A stretch of DNA of 64,000 nt, taken from the NCBI GenBank assembly GCA_963662575.1, contig OY759723.1:2046001-2110000 (forward strand), in the 5' to 3' direction. The notes under the pieces are model-generated. The model ran no database searches. It was not told the DNA's origin and saw nothing but the letters and a program-made list of their open reading frames with translations. Below are positions 43,110 through 52,588 of the stretch, piece by piece (within the stretch, counting starts at the first letter, position 1; each line of letters begins with the position of its first letter). Source of the DNA: Bin5 sp963662575. GTDB taxonomy: Bacteria; Chloroflexota; Anaerolineae; Caldilineales; Caldilineaceae. The position numbers and the translations under genes are program-made.

Positions 43110-44156
43110 ATGGCGTCAGTTGAAAACGGAGCGGGACCGCAGGATATCCTGCTGGAAATCAAGGGTCTCAAAACACATTTTGCCCTCGACGAAGGCACCG
43201 TGCGCGCAGTCGATGGCGTCGACCTCGAGGTCCGCCGCAAGCAGGTAGTCGGCGTCGTCGGCGAAAGCGGTTGCGGCAAGAGCATGACCGCCATGTCAAT
43301 CATGCGCCTCATCCCGCCGCCCGGCCAGATCGTCGACGGCGAAATTCGATTCCACCGGCCGTTCGACGAGCGCCCCGACGCCAAGGACATCGTCGACCTG
43401 GCCCAATTCGAGTCGAACGACCGCCAGCTTCGCGACATCCGCGGCAATCAGATCTCGATGGTATTCCAGGAGCCGATGACGGCCCTCATTCCCGTACGTA
43501 CCGTCGGCAAGCAGATCACCGAGGCCATCAGCCTGCACCAGAACGTCAACAATGCCGAAGCGCGCGACATCGCCATCGAGACGCTTGCCCGCGTAAAGAT
43601 GCCCAATCCTGCGCAACGCTTCGATGATTACCCCTTCCAGCTGAGCGGCGGCATGAGGCAGCGCGCTGTCATCGCCATGGCGCTCGCCTGCCGACCCCAA
43701 CTGCTGATCGCCGACGAACCGACCACCGCTCTCGATGTCACCACCGAAGCCCAGATCCTCGACCTGATGCGCGAGCTGCAGGCCGAATACGACATGGCCA
43801 TCCTCTATATCACCCACAATCTCGGTGTCGTCGCCGAAATGGCCGAGGAAGTTGTCGTCATGTACCTGGGTAAGGTTGTCGAGCGCTGCGATGTTGACTC
43901 GATCTTCTACAATCCCAAACATCCCTATACGCGCGGGCTGCTCAACTCAATCCCACGCCTCGAAGATGTCTTGCAGGACAACCGTGAAAAGCTCAATGCC
44001 ATCGAAGGCATGGTGCCCAGTTCCTTTCAACGCCTGAGCGGATGCGCGTTTCATCCCCGTTGCCCGGACTTCATGCCCGGCGTCTGTGACGAGGCCGAGC
44101 CGCAACTGATTCAACTCGAGGAGGGGCACGCCGTCCGCTGTCACCTCTATACCTGA
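43110..44156 (+). CDS. dppD: oligopeptide-type ABC transporter ATPase (DppD-like)
   Basis: A 348-residue ABC ATPase with Walker A GESGCGKSM, signature LSGGMRQRAVIAMAL, Walker B LLIADEPTTALD and the Opp-type C-terminal extension with a Cys cluster (SGCAFHPRCPDFMPGVCDEAEP) that binds an iron-sulfur cluster or zinc in this family. Partner of the ATPase at 44252-45295. Confidence 0.94.
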   Translation: MASVENGAGPQDILLEIKGLKTHFALDEGTVRAVDGVDLEVRRKQVVGVVGESGCGKSMTAMSIMRLIPPPGQIVDGEIRFHRPFDERPDAKDIVDLAQFESNDRQLRDIRGNQISMVFQEPMTALIPVRTVGKQITEAISLHQNVNNAEARDIAIETLARVKMPNPAQRFDDYPFQLSGGMRQRAVIAMALACRPQLLIADEPTTALDVTTEAQILDLMRELQAEYDMAILYITHNLGVVAEMAEEVVVMYLGKVVERCDVDSIFYNPKHPYTRGLLNSIPRLEDVLQDNREKLNAIEGMVPSSFQRLSGCAFHPRCPDFMPGVCDEAEPQLIQLEEGHAVRCHLYT

Positions 44157-44251
44157 TAGCACAATTAAAACCGCGCCCGCTTAGCCAAACGGTAACGCAT
44201 TTCAACACATCGTTCATTTAACAAAGCGGTAGCGCAATAAAATAAAGTCTT

Positions 44252-45295
44252 ATGTCAAGCGAAAACGGAAACACCTCCACATCTTCGTCCACGCTCCTGG
44301 AGATCCAGAATCTCAAGAAGTACTTCCCGATTAAGCGCGGCTTCTTCAAGCGGACCGTCGGCTATGTCAAAGCCGTTGACGACGTCAGCCTGCTGGTGGA
44401 GGAGGGCGAAACATTGGGGCTGGTGGGAGAAAGCGGATGCGGCAAAACTACCACCGGACGCATGATCCTGCGCGCAATTCCGTCCACGGAGGGCGATGTC
44501 TTCTTCCGCGACCCCGATCTAGGACGTGTCAATGTCACCGAGCTGGATGATCAGCGGCTCAATCAGGTGCGCCGCAACATGCGCATGATCTTTCAGGACC
44601 CCCACGCCTCCCTCAATCCGCGCATGACCATCCTCGAGCTGATAGGCGCCCCCCTGCGCGCCATGGGGTTGGCAAAAGGCTCCGAACTGGAGGATCGGGT
44701 TTCCCACATCCTTGGCCTCGTCGGCCTCGCACCCGAAGTCATGCGGCGTTACCCCCACGCCTTCAGCGGCGGCCAGCGCCAGCGCATCGGCATCGCCCGC
44801 GCCCTCGTCTGCCAGCCCAACCTGGTCGTGGCCGATGAACCGGTCTCCGCCCTCGACGTCTCCGTCCAAGCCCAGATTCTCAACCTGCTCCAGGACCTGC
44901 AGGAGCAGATGGGGCTTACCTATGTCTTCGTCGCCCACGATCTCAGCGTCGTCGCCCACATCTGCAACCGCGTCGCTGTCATGTACGTCGGCAAACTGGT
45001 CGAAATGGCACCCACTCTCGAACTCTACACCAACCCCAAACATCCCTACACCGAAGCGCTCCTGTCAGCCATCCCCAAACCGGATCCCCGGCGCAAAGGA
45101 ACGGCCCGTATCCTCCTTGAAGGCGAAGTGGCCAACCCAGCCGATCCACCGTCCGGCTGCTATTTCCACCCGCGCTGCCCCTATGTACAGGATCTCTGCA
45201 AAGAACAGGAACCGGTCTGGGATGAAGTGGCGCCCGACCACTTTTCAAAGTGTCACTTCGCCCATGACCTCGACCTGGCGGGCGTTGTAGCTTGA
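44252..45295 (+). CDS. dppF: oligopeptide-type ABC transporter ATPase (DppF-like)
   Basis: A 347-residue ABC ATPase with Walker A GESGCGKTT, signature FSGGQRQRIGIARAL, Walker B LVVADEPVSALD and the C-terminal SGCYFHPRCPYVQDLCKEQEP Cys cluster. It is 95 bases after dppD and ends the transporter operon 38691-45295. Confidence 0.94.
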   Translation: MSSENGNTSTSSSTLLEIQNLKKYFPIKRGFFKRTVGYVKAVDDVSLLVEEGETLGLVGESGCGKTTTGRMILRAIPSTEGDVFFRDPDLGRVNVTELDDQRLNQVRRNMRMIFQDPHASLNPRMTILELIGAPLRAMGLAKGSELEDRVSHILGLVGLAPEVMRRYPHAFSGGQRQRIGIARALVCQPNLVVADEPVSALDVSVQAQILNLLQDLQEQMGLTYVFVAHDLSVVAHICNRVAVMYVGKLVEMAPTLELYTNPKHPYTEALLSAIPKPDPRRKGTARILLEGEVANPADPPSGCYFHPRCPYVQDLCKEQEPVWDEVAPDHFSKCHFAHDLDLAGVVA

Positions 45296-45369
45296 ACGCC
45301 GACGCACTGTTTCCTGAAGTAGTTGACCGTCTGCTTCACCAGCGACAGTCTGGATCCTAAGTTACCCCC

Positions 45370-45711
45370 ATGAAAATCTCTGCTCACGACATCTTGAAGG
45401 TTGTCCTGCTTTATCTGCTCTGGTTCGCCACTTGCGCGTTGATATACCCTCATTTCATATTCCTGCCGAACGCCATCAAATCTGTCGCCGTTGCCGTAGG
45501 TGCGGACCAGTGGACGCTGCCAGCCGTTCATCGCTTTACGATATTCTTCCTTATGATTCCCTCCGTGATCTTCATTTTCTGGACTGAAACCTGGTATCGA
45601 AGGGCATCGAAAATCGGTCTGGGTCGGCTGTTCCGAGCGTTTGCCTGGGTGACAGGCGGACATATTGCCCTGGCCGCCATTGGTTTCCTGATTCCTCAAA
45701 TGCTGCCCTAG
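45370..45711 (+). CDS. small membrane protein of unknown function
   Basis: A 113-residue protein with three hydrophobic stretches (LLYLLWFATCALIYPHFIF; FTIFFLMIPSVIFIFW; AFAWVTGGHIALAAIGFLI) and a basic loop WYRRASKIGLGRLFR. It matches no family I know. Base composition is less GC-rich than that of its neighbours. It lies 74 bases behind dppF and 70 before the next gene, so it may be expressed with either. Confidence 0.6.
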   Translation: MKISAHDILKVVLLYLLWFATCALIYPHFIFLPNAIKSVAVAVGADQWTLPAVHRFTIFFLMIPSVIFIFWTETWYRRASKIGLGRLFRAFAWVTGGHIALAAIGFLIPQMLP

Positions 45712-45781
45712 CTGCCAACACGCCTTAGTGCGCCCTCTTACAGGTCATCCGGCCACCAGCCACGATTACGGAGCGCCAGCA

Positions 45782-46960
45782 ATGCGTATCTCCTCTATCG
45801 AAACATTCCTACTCGAAGCCCCCATCCAACCCGGCTTCGGCTGGTCCCAGGGCTGGACCGACAAACGCCACGTCGGCCTGGTCAAACTGGTCACCGACGA
45901 CGGCATCGTCGGCTGGGGTGAAGGCCTCTACGGCCCCTCCGCCCGCATTGTCCACGAAGAGTTCGCACCCCTCCTGCTCGGCGCCGACCCAATGCAGCGC
46001 AACCTGCTCTGGCAAAAAATGTTTCGCCTATTCTATAACGGCAACGTCGCCGGCGGCATCGGCGGCAGCGCCATCAGCGCGGTCGACACCGCCCTCTGGG
46101 ACATCGCCGGCAAAGCCAGCGGCCTGCCCGTCTCCACACTCCTCGGCGGCAAAGTCCGCGACCGCATCGCCGTCTACGCCACTGGCCTCTACTATACCGA
46201 GGAAGCCCTTTCCTCCGACGGCCGCGACATCCCGCAACGGCTGCTCGACGAGGCCCGTATGTATGTCGAGCTGGGCTTCGCCGGCATGAAAACCAAGGTC
46301 GGCGGCCTGCCCCTCTCGCAGGACATAAATCGCGTCGCCGCCATCCGCGAAGCAATTGGCCCCGACATCTTCCTCATGGTTGACGCCAACCAGGCCTATA
46401 ACGCCACCACCGCCATCCGCATCGGCTTCGAACTAGTTGCTTTCGACATCTTCTGGTTCGAAGAGCCGGTCAACGCCAAAGACGTAGAGGGCTACCTGCA
46501 GGTCAAAAGCGCCTTGCCCATGGCGATATCCGGCGGCGAAAATCTGCGTACCCGCTACGAATTCAAGGACTACATCGGCCGCCGCGCGGTCGACATTATC
46601 CAGCCCGATGTAGTCAACGTCGGCGGCATCACCGAAATGCACCGCGTCGCCTCCATGGCCAACGCCTTCGGCATTCTCTGCAATCCCCACGTCTGGGGTT
46701 CCCCCGTCATGATCGCCGCCAGCCTCCATGTCGCCGCGGCTGTGCCCGAATGTCCGCCCGCGCGCACGCCCCGCCCCTTCCAGCAGGAGCCGGTAATGGA
46801 GTTCGACCGCACGCCCAGCCCCATCCGCGAAGGTATCGCCCAACCCTTCGACCAGACCGACGGCTTCCTCGACGTACCCACCGGCCCCGGCCTCGGCGTG
46901 GAAATCGACGAAGCCGCCGTGCGCCAACTGAGCGTCGACACACAGAAGACCGCAAAATGA
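45782..46960 (+). CDS. enolase-superfamily enzyme of the mandelate racemase subgroup
   Basis: A 392-residue enzyme. The catalytic Lys-x-Lys (FAGMKTKVGG), the metal ligands Asp in LMVDANQAY, Glu in WFEEPVNAK and Glu in ISGGENLRT, and the Asp/His dyad (IIQPDVVNVGGITE and LCNPHVWGS) are all present, so this is the mandelate-racemase type active site. Such enzymes dehydrate sugar acids or epimerise 2-hydroxy acids. The start at 45782 follows a GGAG site; an ATG at 45728 is less likely. It lies with an isomerase and a transporter, in a likely catabolic operon. Confidence 0.88.
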   Translation: MRISSIETFLLEAPIQPGFGWSQGWTDKRHVGLVKLVTDDGIVGWGEGLYGPSARIVHEEFAPLLLGADPMQRNLLWQKMFRLFYNGNVAGGIGGSAISAVDTALWDIAGKASGLPVSTLLGGKVRDRIAVYATGLYYTEEALSSDGRDIPQRLLDEARMYVELGFAGMKTKVGGLPLSQDINRVAAIREAIGPDIFLMVDANQAYNATTAIRIGFELVAFDIFWFEEPVNAKDVEGYLQVKSALPMAISGGENLRTRYEFKDYIGRRAVDIIQPDVVNVGGITEMHRVASMANAFGILCNPHVWGSPVMIAASLHVAAAVPECPPARTPRPFQQEPVMEFDRTPSPIREGIAQPFDQTDGFLDVPTGPGLGVEIDEAAVRQLSVDTQKTAK

Positions 46961-47043
46961 CTCCGTGGCCCGGTTCCACGTATCATTAACGATACCGACC
47001 ACCACCCAATTATCTTCTACACCGCCGAAAGGAATCCGTTCCC

Positions 47044-47826
47044 ATGCCTCCGATTGCCCTGCAACTTTTTTCCGTACGCCATGAATTCTCCGCCGATATG
47101 CCCGGCACCCTCGCCGCCGTCGCGCAAATGGGCTACAGCGGCGTCGAGTTCGCCGGCCCGCCCCAACATACTGCCGCCGCCCTCAAGGCCGAACTGGCCC
47201 AGCTTGGCCTCGCCTGTTCCGGCTGGCACGTTCCCCTCAACCTCGTGCAGGATGACGCGCTCGACGACACCATCGCCTTCCACCATGCCCTCGGCAATGA
47301 CAAGCTCATCATCCCCGGCATCCCCGAAGAGCTGCGCCAAACCCGAGCCGACTGGCTTAAGCTCGCCGAATTCACCAACCGCCTTGCCGCCCGCCTCGCC
47401 GCCGAAGGCATGCGCACCGGCTATCACAACCACTTCCACGAGTTCGCTCCTCTTGACGGCGAAACACCCTGGGATACCTTTTTCGGCAACACCGACCCAT
47501 CCGTCATCATGCAGTTCGATACCGGCAACGCCATCTTCGGCGGCGCCGGCGCCGTCAACGTCATCCGCAGCTACCCCGGCCGCGCCGTCACCGTCCATCT
47601 CAAACCATTCACCAAGCGCCTCCACGATGGCGCCGATCATAACTACCCCCACGCCGCCTTCGATCCGATAATCGGCGAGGATGACACCGACTGGCCAGCC
47701 CTATTCGAAGCCTGCGAATCCGTCGGCGGCACCGAATGGTATATCGTCGAATACGAAAGCGACGCCTATCCGCCCCTCGAGGCAGTCGAGCGCTGCCTGA
47801 CCGCGCTGCGAACCATGGGGAAATAG
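47044..47826 (+). CDS. sugar phosphate isomerase/epimerase-like TIM barrel (AP-endonuclease 2 family)
   Basis: A 260-residue xylose-isomerase-like TIM barrel. LQLFSVRHEFSADMPGTLAAV at the N-terminus, GYHNHFHEFAPLDG and VIMQFDTGNAIFGGA with its DTGN, LKPFTKRL and WYIVEYESD provide the usual His/Asp/Glu metal site. The family includes inosose dehydratases, hydroxypyruvate isomerase and 3-ketosugar isomerases. It is 12 bases upstream of an MFS transporter, which suggests use of the imported compound. Confidence 0.87.
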   Translation: MPPIALQLFSVRHEFSADMPGTLAAVAQMGYSGVEFAGPPQHTAAALKAELAQLGLACSGWHVPLNLVQDDALDDTIAFHHALGNDKLIIPGIPEELRQTRADWLKLAEFTNRLAARLAAEGMRTGYHNHFHEFAPLDGETPWDTFFGNTDPSVIMQFDTGNAIFGGAGAVNVIRSYPGRAVTVHLKPFTKRLHDGADHNYPHAAFDPIIGEDDTDWPALFEACESVGGTEWYIVEYESDAYPPLEAVERCLTALRTMGK

Positions 47827-47838
47827 CGCACCAACTTC

Positions 47839-49107
47839 ATGAGCGCAGATCCCACCACCCAAGCCACCGTCAGCTACGCGGAGCTTCTCCGCGACAACCG
47901 CAACTTCCGTTTTCTCTGGTTCGGCCAGATCGCCAGCCTGCTGGGCGACTGGTTCAACCTGGTCGCCTCCGCCGCGCTGGTCGGCCTGCTGACGCAGTCG
48001 GGATTGGCGGTCGGCTCGCTCTTCGTCGTACGCATGTTGGCGCCATTCCTCGTCAGCCCCGTCGCCGGCGTCGTAGCCGACCGCTATAACCGCAAACACA
48101 TTCTCATCGCGGCCGACCTGGTCCGGATGGCTGTCGTCCTCGCCTTTCTACTCGTGCGCGATGCCGGCGACGTCTGGCTGCTCTACACCCTGACCGCGCT
48201 GCAGTTTGCAGTGAGCGGATTCTTCTATCCCGCCCGTAACTCCATCTTGCCCGAACTGGCGGGCGAGCGGCAGTTGGGCGCGATGAACGCCCTCAGTTCC
48301 GCCACCTGGTCGGTGATGCTGGCCCTCGGCGCGGCCCTGGGTGGTCTTGTCGCCGGCACCTGGGGCATATATCCCGCCTTCGTACTCGACACGCTCACGT
48401 TTCTGCTGTCCGCTGCGCTGCTTATGCAGATTCGCATGCCGTCCAAGCTCGCAACCGCCGCCGCCGACAAAACAGTCGCTGCATCGGTACGCCAGTACAT
48501 CGACGGCCTGCGCTATCTGCGCGAACATCCCGACATCCTCTTTATCTCCTTGCAGAAAGCGATAAACTCACTTTGCCTTACCGCCGGCTTTCAGGTGGTG
48601 ATGGTGGCGGTCTCTCAGCAGGTGTTTATCATCGGCGAGGGCGGCGGCATCGGCATGGGACTGTTTTTTGGCCTGGCCGGCGTTGGTACGGGCATCGGCC
48701 CCATACTGGCCCGCAAGTTGACAGGGGACCACGGCCCGACGCTGAGAAAAGCGATTGTTGTTGGCTATCTCATCAGCGTGCTCGGGTCCGCAGCGACCGC
48801 GCCCCTCTTCAACCTGCCTGTAGTGTTGCTGGCGACGATCGTGCGTGCAGTCGGCGGTGGCATAATCTGGGTCTTCTCCACCCAGTTACTCCTGCAAAAT
48901 GTGTCCGGGCGCGTCCATGGACGCGTTTTCGCCTCCGAATTCATGTTCTTCTACCTGGGCAGCGCCTTGGCTTCCAGCGTCATCGGCGCCGCACTGGATA
49001 GCAGCCTGAGCATCTCGGCCATCATCTGGTGGATGACGGGCCTGAGCGTAGTTCCGATGACCTTGTGGACGCTGTCAGTGCTGAGGAGTAAGCGGCAAGA
49101 GGCATAA
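47839..49107 (+). CDS. MFS transporter, copy 1
   Basis: A 422-residue major facilitator protein with about twelve membrane helices, of the MFS_3 (enterobactin-exporter EntS-like) type. The loop motif A is VAGVVADRYNRKHILIAADL. It starts 12 bases after the isomerase gene. It is closely similar along its full length to the protein encoded at 49692-50960, including the same length. Export of a metabolite or drug is typical; the substrate is unknown. Confidence 0.88.
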   Translation: MSADPTTQATVSYAELLRDNRNFRFLWFGQIASLLGDWFNLVASAALVGLLTQSGLAVGSLFVVRMLAPFLVSPVAGVVADRYNRKHILIAADLVRMAVVLAFLLVRDAGDVWLLYTLTALQFAVSGFFYPARNSILPELAGERQLGAMNALSSATWSVMLALGAALGGLVAGTWGIYPAFVLDTLTFLLSAALLMQIRMPSKLATAAADKTVAASVRQYIDGLRYLREHPDILFISLQKAINSLCLTAGFQVVMVAVSQQVFIIGEGGGIGMGLFFGLAGVGTGIGPILARKLTGDHGPTLRKAIVVGYLISVLGSAATAPLFNLPVVLLATIVRAVGGGIIWVFSTQLLLQNVSGRVHGRVFASEFMFFYLGSALASSVIGAALDSSLSISAIIWWMTGLSVVPMTLWTLSVLRSKRQEA

Positions 49108-49194
49108 GGACCTTGCAGGCAGAATCGGGCCGTTTCTCCCCTAATCCTCGTGTCCTACGACCACAACCTGCCTCAACCACAAAAGGTGTTCCCC

Positions 49195-49505
49195 CTGCCC
49201 CTCCGCGGCCAAAAGAAGCTGCCGTTGCCGTTCTTCGCGGTCCTTCGTGGCCCTTCGTGGACAAAAAGAAGCTGCCGTTGCCGTTCTTCGCGACCCTTCG
49301 CGCCACTTCGCGGATAAAAGGTGTTGCCGTTGCAGTTACCGTTCTTCGTGGTCCTCCGTGGCCCTTAGCGGCTCTTCGTGGACAAAAAGAAGTTGCAGTT
49401 GCAGTTCTTCGTGGTTCTTCGTGGCCCTTAGTGGCCCTTCGTGGACAAAAAGAAGTTGCTGTTGCCGTTCTCAGTGGTCCTTCGCGGCCCTCCGAAGTCA
49501 AAAAA
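49195..49505 (+). repeat. CTTCGTGG-type repeat array (copy 4)
   Basis: The longest array in the window: about 25 imperfect units (CCTTCGTGGCC, CCTTCGCGGAT, CCTTAGTGGCC, CTTCGTGGTC) grouped in blocks separated by GGACAAAAAGAAGTTGCAGT-like linkers. It separates the two MFS paralogues. No gene is supported in 49108-49691. Confidence 0.8.
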
Positions 49506-49691
49506 GGTGTTCTTCCAAGCCCTTAGAGGAAATACTGAATTCCAATCCTGCAAATTTCCAAACGGTGACGCTCCCAAGTACCCGCCGACCCCCTCAGTTC
49601 GGACACCTGCCCAAAACCTGATAAAGTAACGGAAACTGATAACATCGCGTTAGCAAAAAATACACCTTGCTAACCACCGAACACGAACCAC

Positions 49692-50960
49692 ATGACCGCA
49701 GATCCCACCACCGAAACCGCCGTCAGCTATACGGAGCTTCTCCGCAACAACCGCAACTTCCGCCATCTCTGGTTAGGCCAGATCGTCAGCCTCCTGGGCG
49801 ACTGGTTCAATCTCGTCGCCTCCGCCGCGCTCGTCGGCCTGCTCACGCAGTCGGGTCTTGCCGTCGGCTCGCTCTTCGTCGTACGCATGCTCGCGCCATT
49901 CCTCGTCAGCCCCATCGCCGGCGTCGTAGCCGACCGCTACAACCGCAAACACATCCTTATCGCAGCCGACCTCATCCGCGCGGCCGTTGTCCTCGCCTTC
50001 CTCCTCGTGCGTGATCCCGGCGACGTCTGGATCCTTTACACTCTCACCGCACTGCAGATGGCAATGAGCGGCTTCTTTGATCCCGCCCATACAGCCATCC
50101 TTCCCGACATCGCCAACCGCCGCGAACTCGGCGCCGTCAACGCCCTCAGCTCCGCCACCTGGTCGGTAATGCTCGCCCTCGGCGCAGCCCTCGGCGGCCT
50201 CTTCTCCGGCACCTTTGGCATGTACCCCGCCTTCGTCCTCGATACCTTCACCTTCCTACTCTCGGCCGTGCTGCTCGCGCAAATCCGCATGCCCGCCAAA
50301 CTCGCATCCGCCGCCGCCGACAAGACCGTCGCCGCCGCCGTGGGTCAGTACCTCCGCGGCCTGCGCTATCTGCGCGCCCATAAGGACGTCCTTGTCGTTG
50401 CCCTGCAAAAGGCCATCATGGCGCTCTTCTTTGCAACCGCCTTCCAGGTTATCCAGGTCGCAATCGCCCAGCAGGTCTTCACCGTCGGCGAGGGCGGCGG
50501 CATCAGCCTGGGCCTGATGTTTGGCCTCACCGGGGTCGGCTCCGGCCTTGGCCCCATCCTGGCGCGCAAACTGACAGGCGACGATCCCCAGTCGTTGAAA
50601 GAAGCGATTGCATACAGTTACCTGATTGCAATCGCCGGCATTGTCGTGACCGCGCCTCTCCTGAGCCTGGAAACGGTTCTTCTGGGCTCGTTCGTGCGCT
50701 CCATCGGCAGCGGCATCATCTGGGTCTTCTCAACCCACCTGCTCCTGCAAATGGCCCCCGACGAAGTGCGCGGCCGCGTCTTCGCCAGCGACTTCATGTT
50801 CTTCTACCTCGGCAGCGCCCTCGCCTCCAGCCTCGTCGGCGCCGCCCTCGACACCAGCCTCACCATCCCCAACATCATCTGGACCATGGCCGCCATCAGC
50901 GTCGTCCCCACCGTCCTCTGGACCGTGTGGGTGATGAAGAGCAGGCGCCAAGTGGTTTGA
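49692..50960 (+). CDS. MFS transporter, copy 2
   Basis: A 422-residue paralogue of the protein at 47839-49107, with motif A IAGVVADRYNRKHILIAADL and the same helix layout. The two differ mainly in the second half of the protein. The duplication left the repeat array in between. No shared isomerase copy accompanies it. Confidence 0.88.
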   Translation: MTADPTTETAVSYTELLRNNRNFRHLWLGQIVSLLGDWFNLVASAALVGLLTQSGLAVGSLFVVRMLAPFLVSPIAGVVADRYNRKHILIAADLIRAAVVLAFLLVRDPGDVWILYTLTALQMAMSGFFDPAHTAILPDIANRRELGAVNALSSATWSVMLALGAALGGLFSGTFGMYPAFVLDTFTFLLSAVLLAQIRMPAKLASAAADKTVAAAVGQYLRGLRYLRAHKDVLVVALQKAIMALFFATAFQVIQVAIAQQVFTVGEGGGISLGLMFGLTGVGSGLGPILARKLTGDDPQSLKEAIAYSYLIAIAGIVVTAPLLSLETVLLGSFVRSIGSGIIWVFSTHLLLQMAPDEVRGRVFASDFMFFYLGSALASSLVGAALDTSLTIPNIIWTMAAISVVPTVLWTVWVMKSRRQVV

Positions 50961-51081
50961 GTGTGTGTATCCCAAAATGGGGGTGAACTCTCGTATTCCT
51001 CTTGTAGAAACCAGGCCACCGTCAGTTCCAGGTCCAATCTCCGGCAGACCAAACGCTGTCACTCACTCCTCTCCTCGCATT

Positions 51082-51138
51082 TGGGCGGTCGGGCCTTCGG
51101 CCCTCCCTTGTGCAGGGGCTGCGCCCCCGCAACGCCCC
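51082..51138 (+). repeat. 57-base dispersed intergenic repeat, copy B
   Basis: Identical to 33092-33148 over 57 bases and in the same orientation. The bases upstream (GCATTTG against GCATATG) are nearly the same, so the homology is slightly longer. Confidence 0.9.
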
Positions 51139-51298
51139 GCCCTGGCTAGCGACCGTGCTCAATCTTCCCCAGCAACGTGTCTAGCCAACAGTGTCTACCC
51201 CCCACATGCTGTCTCGTGCCACTACCCACTAACCACTGCAGTTCGCTGCGCCCCCGCTCAGCGCCCCCCCCCCGCCTTCCCTCTCAAAGGTCCTGTAG

Positions 51299-51340
51299 GG
51301 GCAGGCCTTGTGCCTGCCCTGTGCCTGCCCTGTGCCTCCC
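51299..51340 (+). repeat. hairpin and tandem GTGCCTGCCCT repeat
   Basis: GGGCAGGC (51299-51306) and GCCTGCCC (51312-51319) form a perfect 8-bp stem with loop CTTGT. The 3' arm is then repeated as GTGCCTGCCCT twice more. It is non-coding. Confidence 0.65.
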
Positions 51341-51558
51341 AATCAACGGACCTACCGGTAAAGCCAGGGGCCTGGCGCCTGCCCTGCGTCTATCCAAGAT
51401 CTGCTAAACAATTCCAGCCACCGCTGGCATAATTTCCCCGCCAGACTGTTCCCACCCCTAATCTGGGATGCACCCGTTTGAGTGCAGTGTTTGCACAGGA
51501 GATGCTGCTATGGTATTTTGGTTAAACCTGATATCGTACATATGTGCTATAAAATGAG

Positions 51559-51587
51559 TTGAAATCGTTTATTCATTCTGATACACT
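51559..51587 (+). promoter_or_regulatory. promoter of the AT-rich two-gene unit
   Basis: TTGAAA (51559-51564), a 17-base spacer and TACACT (51582-51587) stand eight bases before the ATG at 51596, so the transcript would have almost no leader. Confidence 0.55.
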
Positions 51588-51595
51588 GGTGAAAA

Positions 51596-52081
51596 ATGAA
51601 GACTATCGAATCTCTTAGGTTAATTCTGCACAGATTCATTTGGCCAGTGCTACTCACAATTGTTTCCTTAGGGGTTTTAGCTGCCTTTTGGAAGGTAGCA
51701 AATGCGCGAAGTTACACCAATCTGGAGAGCTACTTTTTGCAGGTTTCTATCGCCCTGGTAGGAATTGCCGCTTCGTTCTATTCTGGCCGCCTGTCAGTTC
51801 GTGAGGCAGCGAGAGAAATCATCAAACCACACGCCCGATCTGCGTTCAGACGTCTCGTCTCTCTTTATCGTAGTATCTCTGAAGTAGGACGCATTATAGA
51901 GCTGTCACGGAATACTGAGTCTCTTGATAATTACAAGGTGATACTTGCCGAGCTTAAAGGAATTGTCTTCTGGCAACTGGTTACAGCAGACGATGCTCTA
52001 GAGGATTGGAAAGATATCGTGCCGGAAGAGGTGAAAGAGTTGGACCGAAAACTCTCCGCTGACAACGCAACGGAGGAATGA
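51596..52081 (+). CDS. small membrane protein of unknown function
   Basis: A 161-residue protein with two hydrophobic helices near the N-terminus (FIWPVLLTIVSLGVLAAFW and FLQVSIALVGIAASFYSG) and a basic/acidic helical cytoplasmic part (AREIIKPHARSAFRRLVSLYR). No family recognised. Base composition is clearly richer in A+T than the surroundings. It shares an ATGA overlap with the next gene, so the two act together. Confidence 0.65.
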   Translation: MKTIESLRLILHRFIWPVLLTIVSLGVLAAFWKVANARSYTNLESYFLQVSIALVGIAASFYSGRLSVREAAREIIKPHARSAFRRLVSLYRSISEVGRIIELSRNTESLDNYKVILAELKGIVFWQLVTADDALEDWKDIVPEEVKELDRKLSADNATEE

Positions 52082-52539
52082 CGATGACAGAACCGATTCG
52101 CGGCAAAGTCGCACAAGTGCTTAATTCACGTGAGATCGCAATAAATGTTGGCTCTGCATGCGGAGTGGTTGTTGGAATGTACTTCGATGTGCTAGAGCCA
52201 GAGAAGATTAGAGATCCTGATACGAGTGAAGTGTTAGGCTCAATTGATCGTCCAAAAGTTAGAGTACGGGTTTCGCATGTTCAACAGAAACTTTCAGTGG
52301 CAACTACATGCCGAAAAGAACGAGTAAACATTGGTGGTGTTAGCAACTCATGGCCGGATCTTGGTAACTTTTCTCGAGCTCTCTTGCCGCCTAAGTGGAT
52401 AACGGAGTATGAGACATTGAAGACAGAAGAAAGAACATGGGAGGATCTCGATGAAGAAGAAAGATATGTTAATACAGGAGATCTAGTCATTCAAGTCACT
52501 GAAGACCTGGATGCGGAACAGGAAAACGGGAGTCAATAA
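52078..52539 (+). CDS. uncharacterised soluble protein coupled to the membrane protein gene
   Basis: A 153-residue protein. The N-terminal half, IRGKVAQVLNSREIAINVGS, VVVGMYFDVLEP, VRVRVSHVQQKLSVATTCR, looks like a small beta-barrel (a FlgT C-terminal or OB-like fold is possible). The rest is acidic. Its start overlaps the stop of the membrane protein gene by four bases. The pair is AT-rich and may be a transferred unit. No function can be given. Confidence 0.6.
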   Translation: MTMTEPIRGKVAQVLNSREIAINVGSACGVVVGMYFDVLEPEKIRDPDTSEVLGSIDRPKVRVRVSHVQQKLSVATTCRKERVNIGGVSNSWPDLGNFSRALLPPKWITEYETLKTEERTWEDLDEEERYVNTGDLVIQVTEDLDAEQENGSQ

Positions 52540-52588
52540 CTGCTTGTATGTCCCCACCATTCAGCCAAACTCCTTTCGTCATATAGGA

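Larger units (their letters stand above)
50961..51558. other. gene-free stretch with repeats
   Basis: No supported gene. It holds copy B of the 57-base repeat (51082-51138), a C-rich run near 51263 and the hairpin/tandem element at 51299-51340. The sequence turns AT-rich after about 51500. Confidence 0.6.

Noticed and set aside
49195..49505. CRISPR array
   Set aside because: Units are short, imperfect and contiguous, with no constant-length unique spacers and no cas genes in the window.
50961..51432. Plus-strand open frames of 60-155 codons in the repeat-rich gap
   Set aside because: They read through the 57-base repeat and C-rich tracts and have Pro/Arg-rich random composition.
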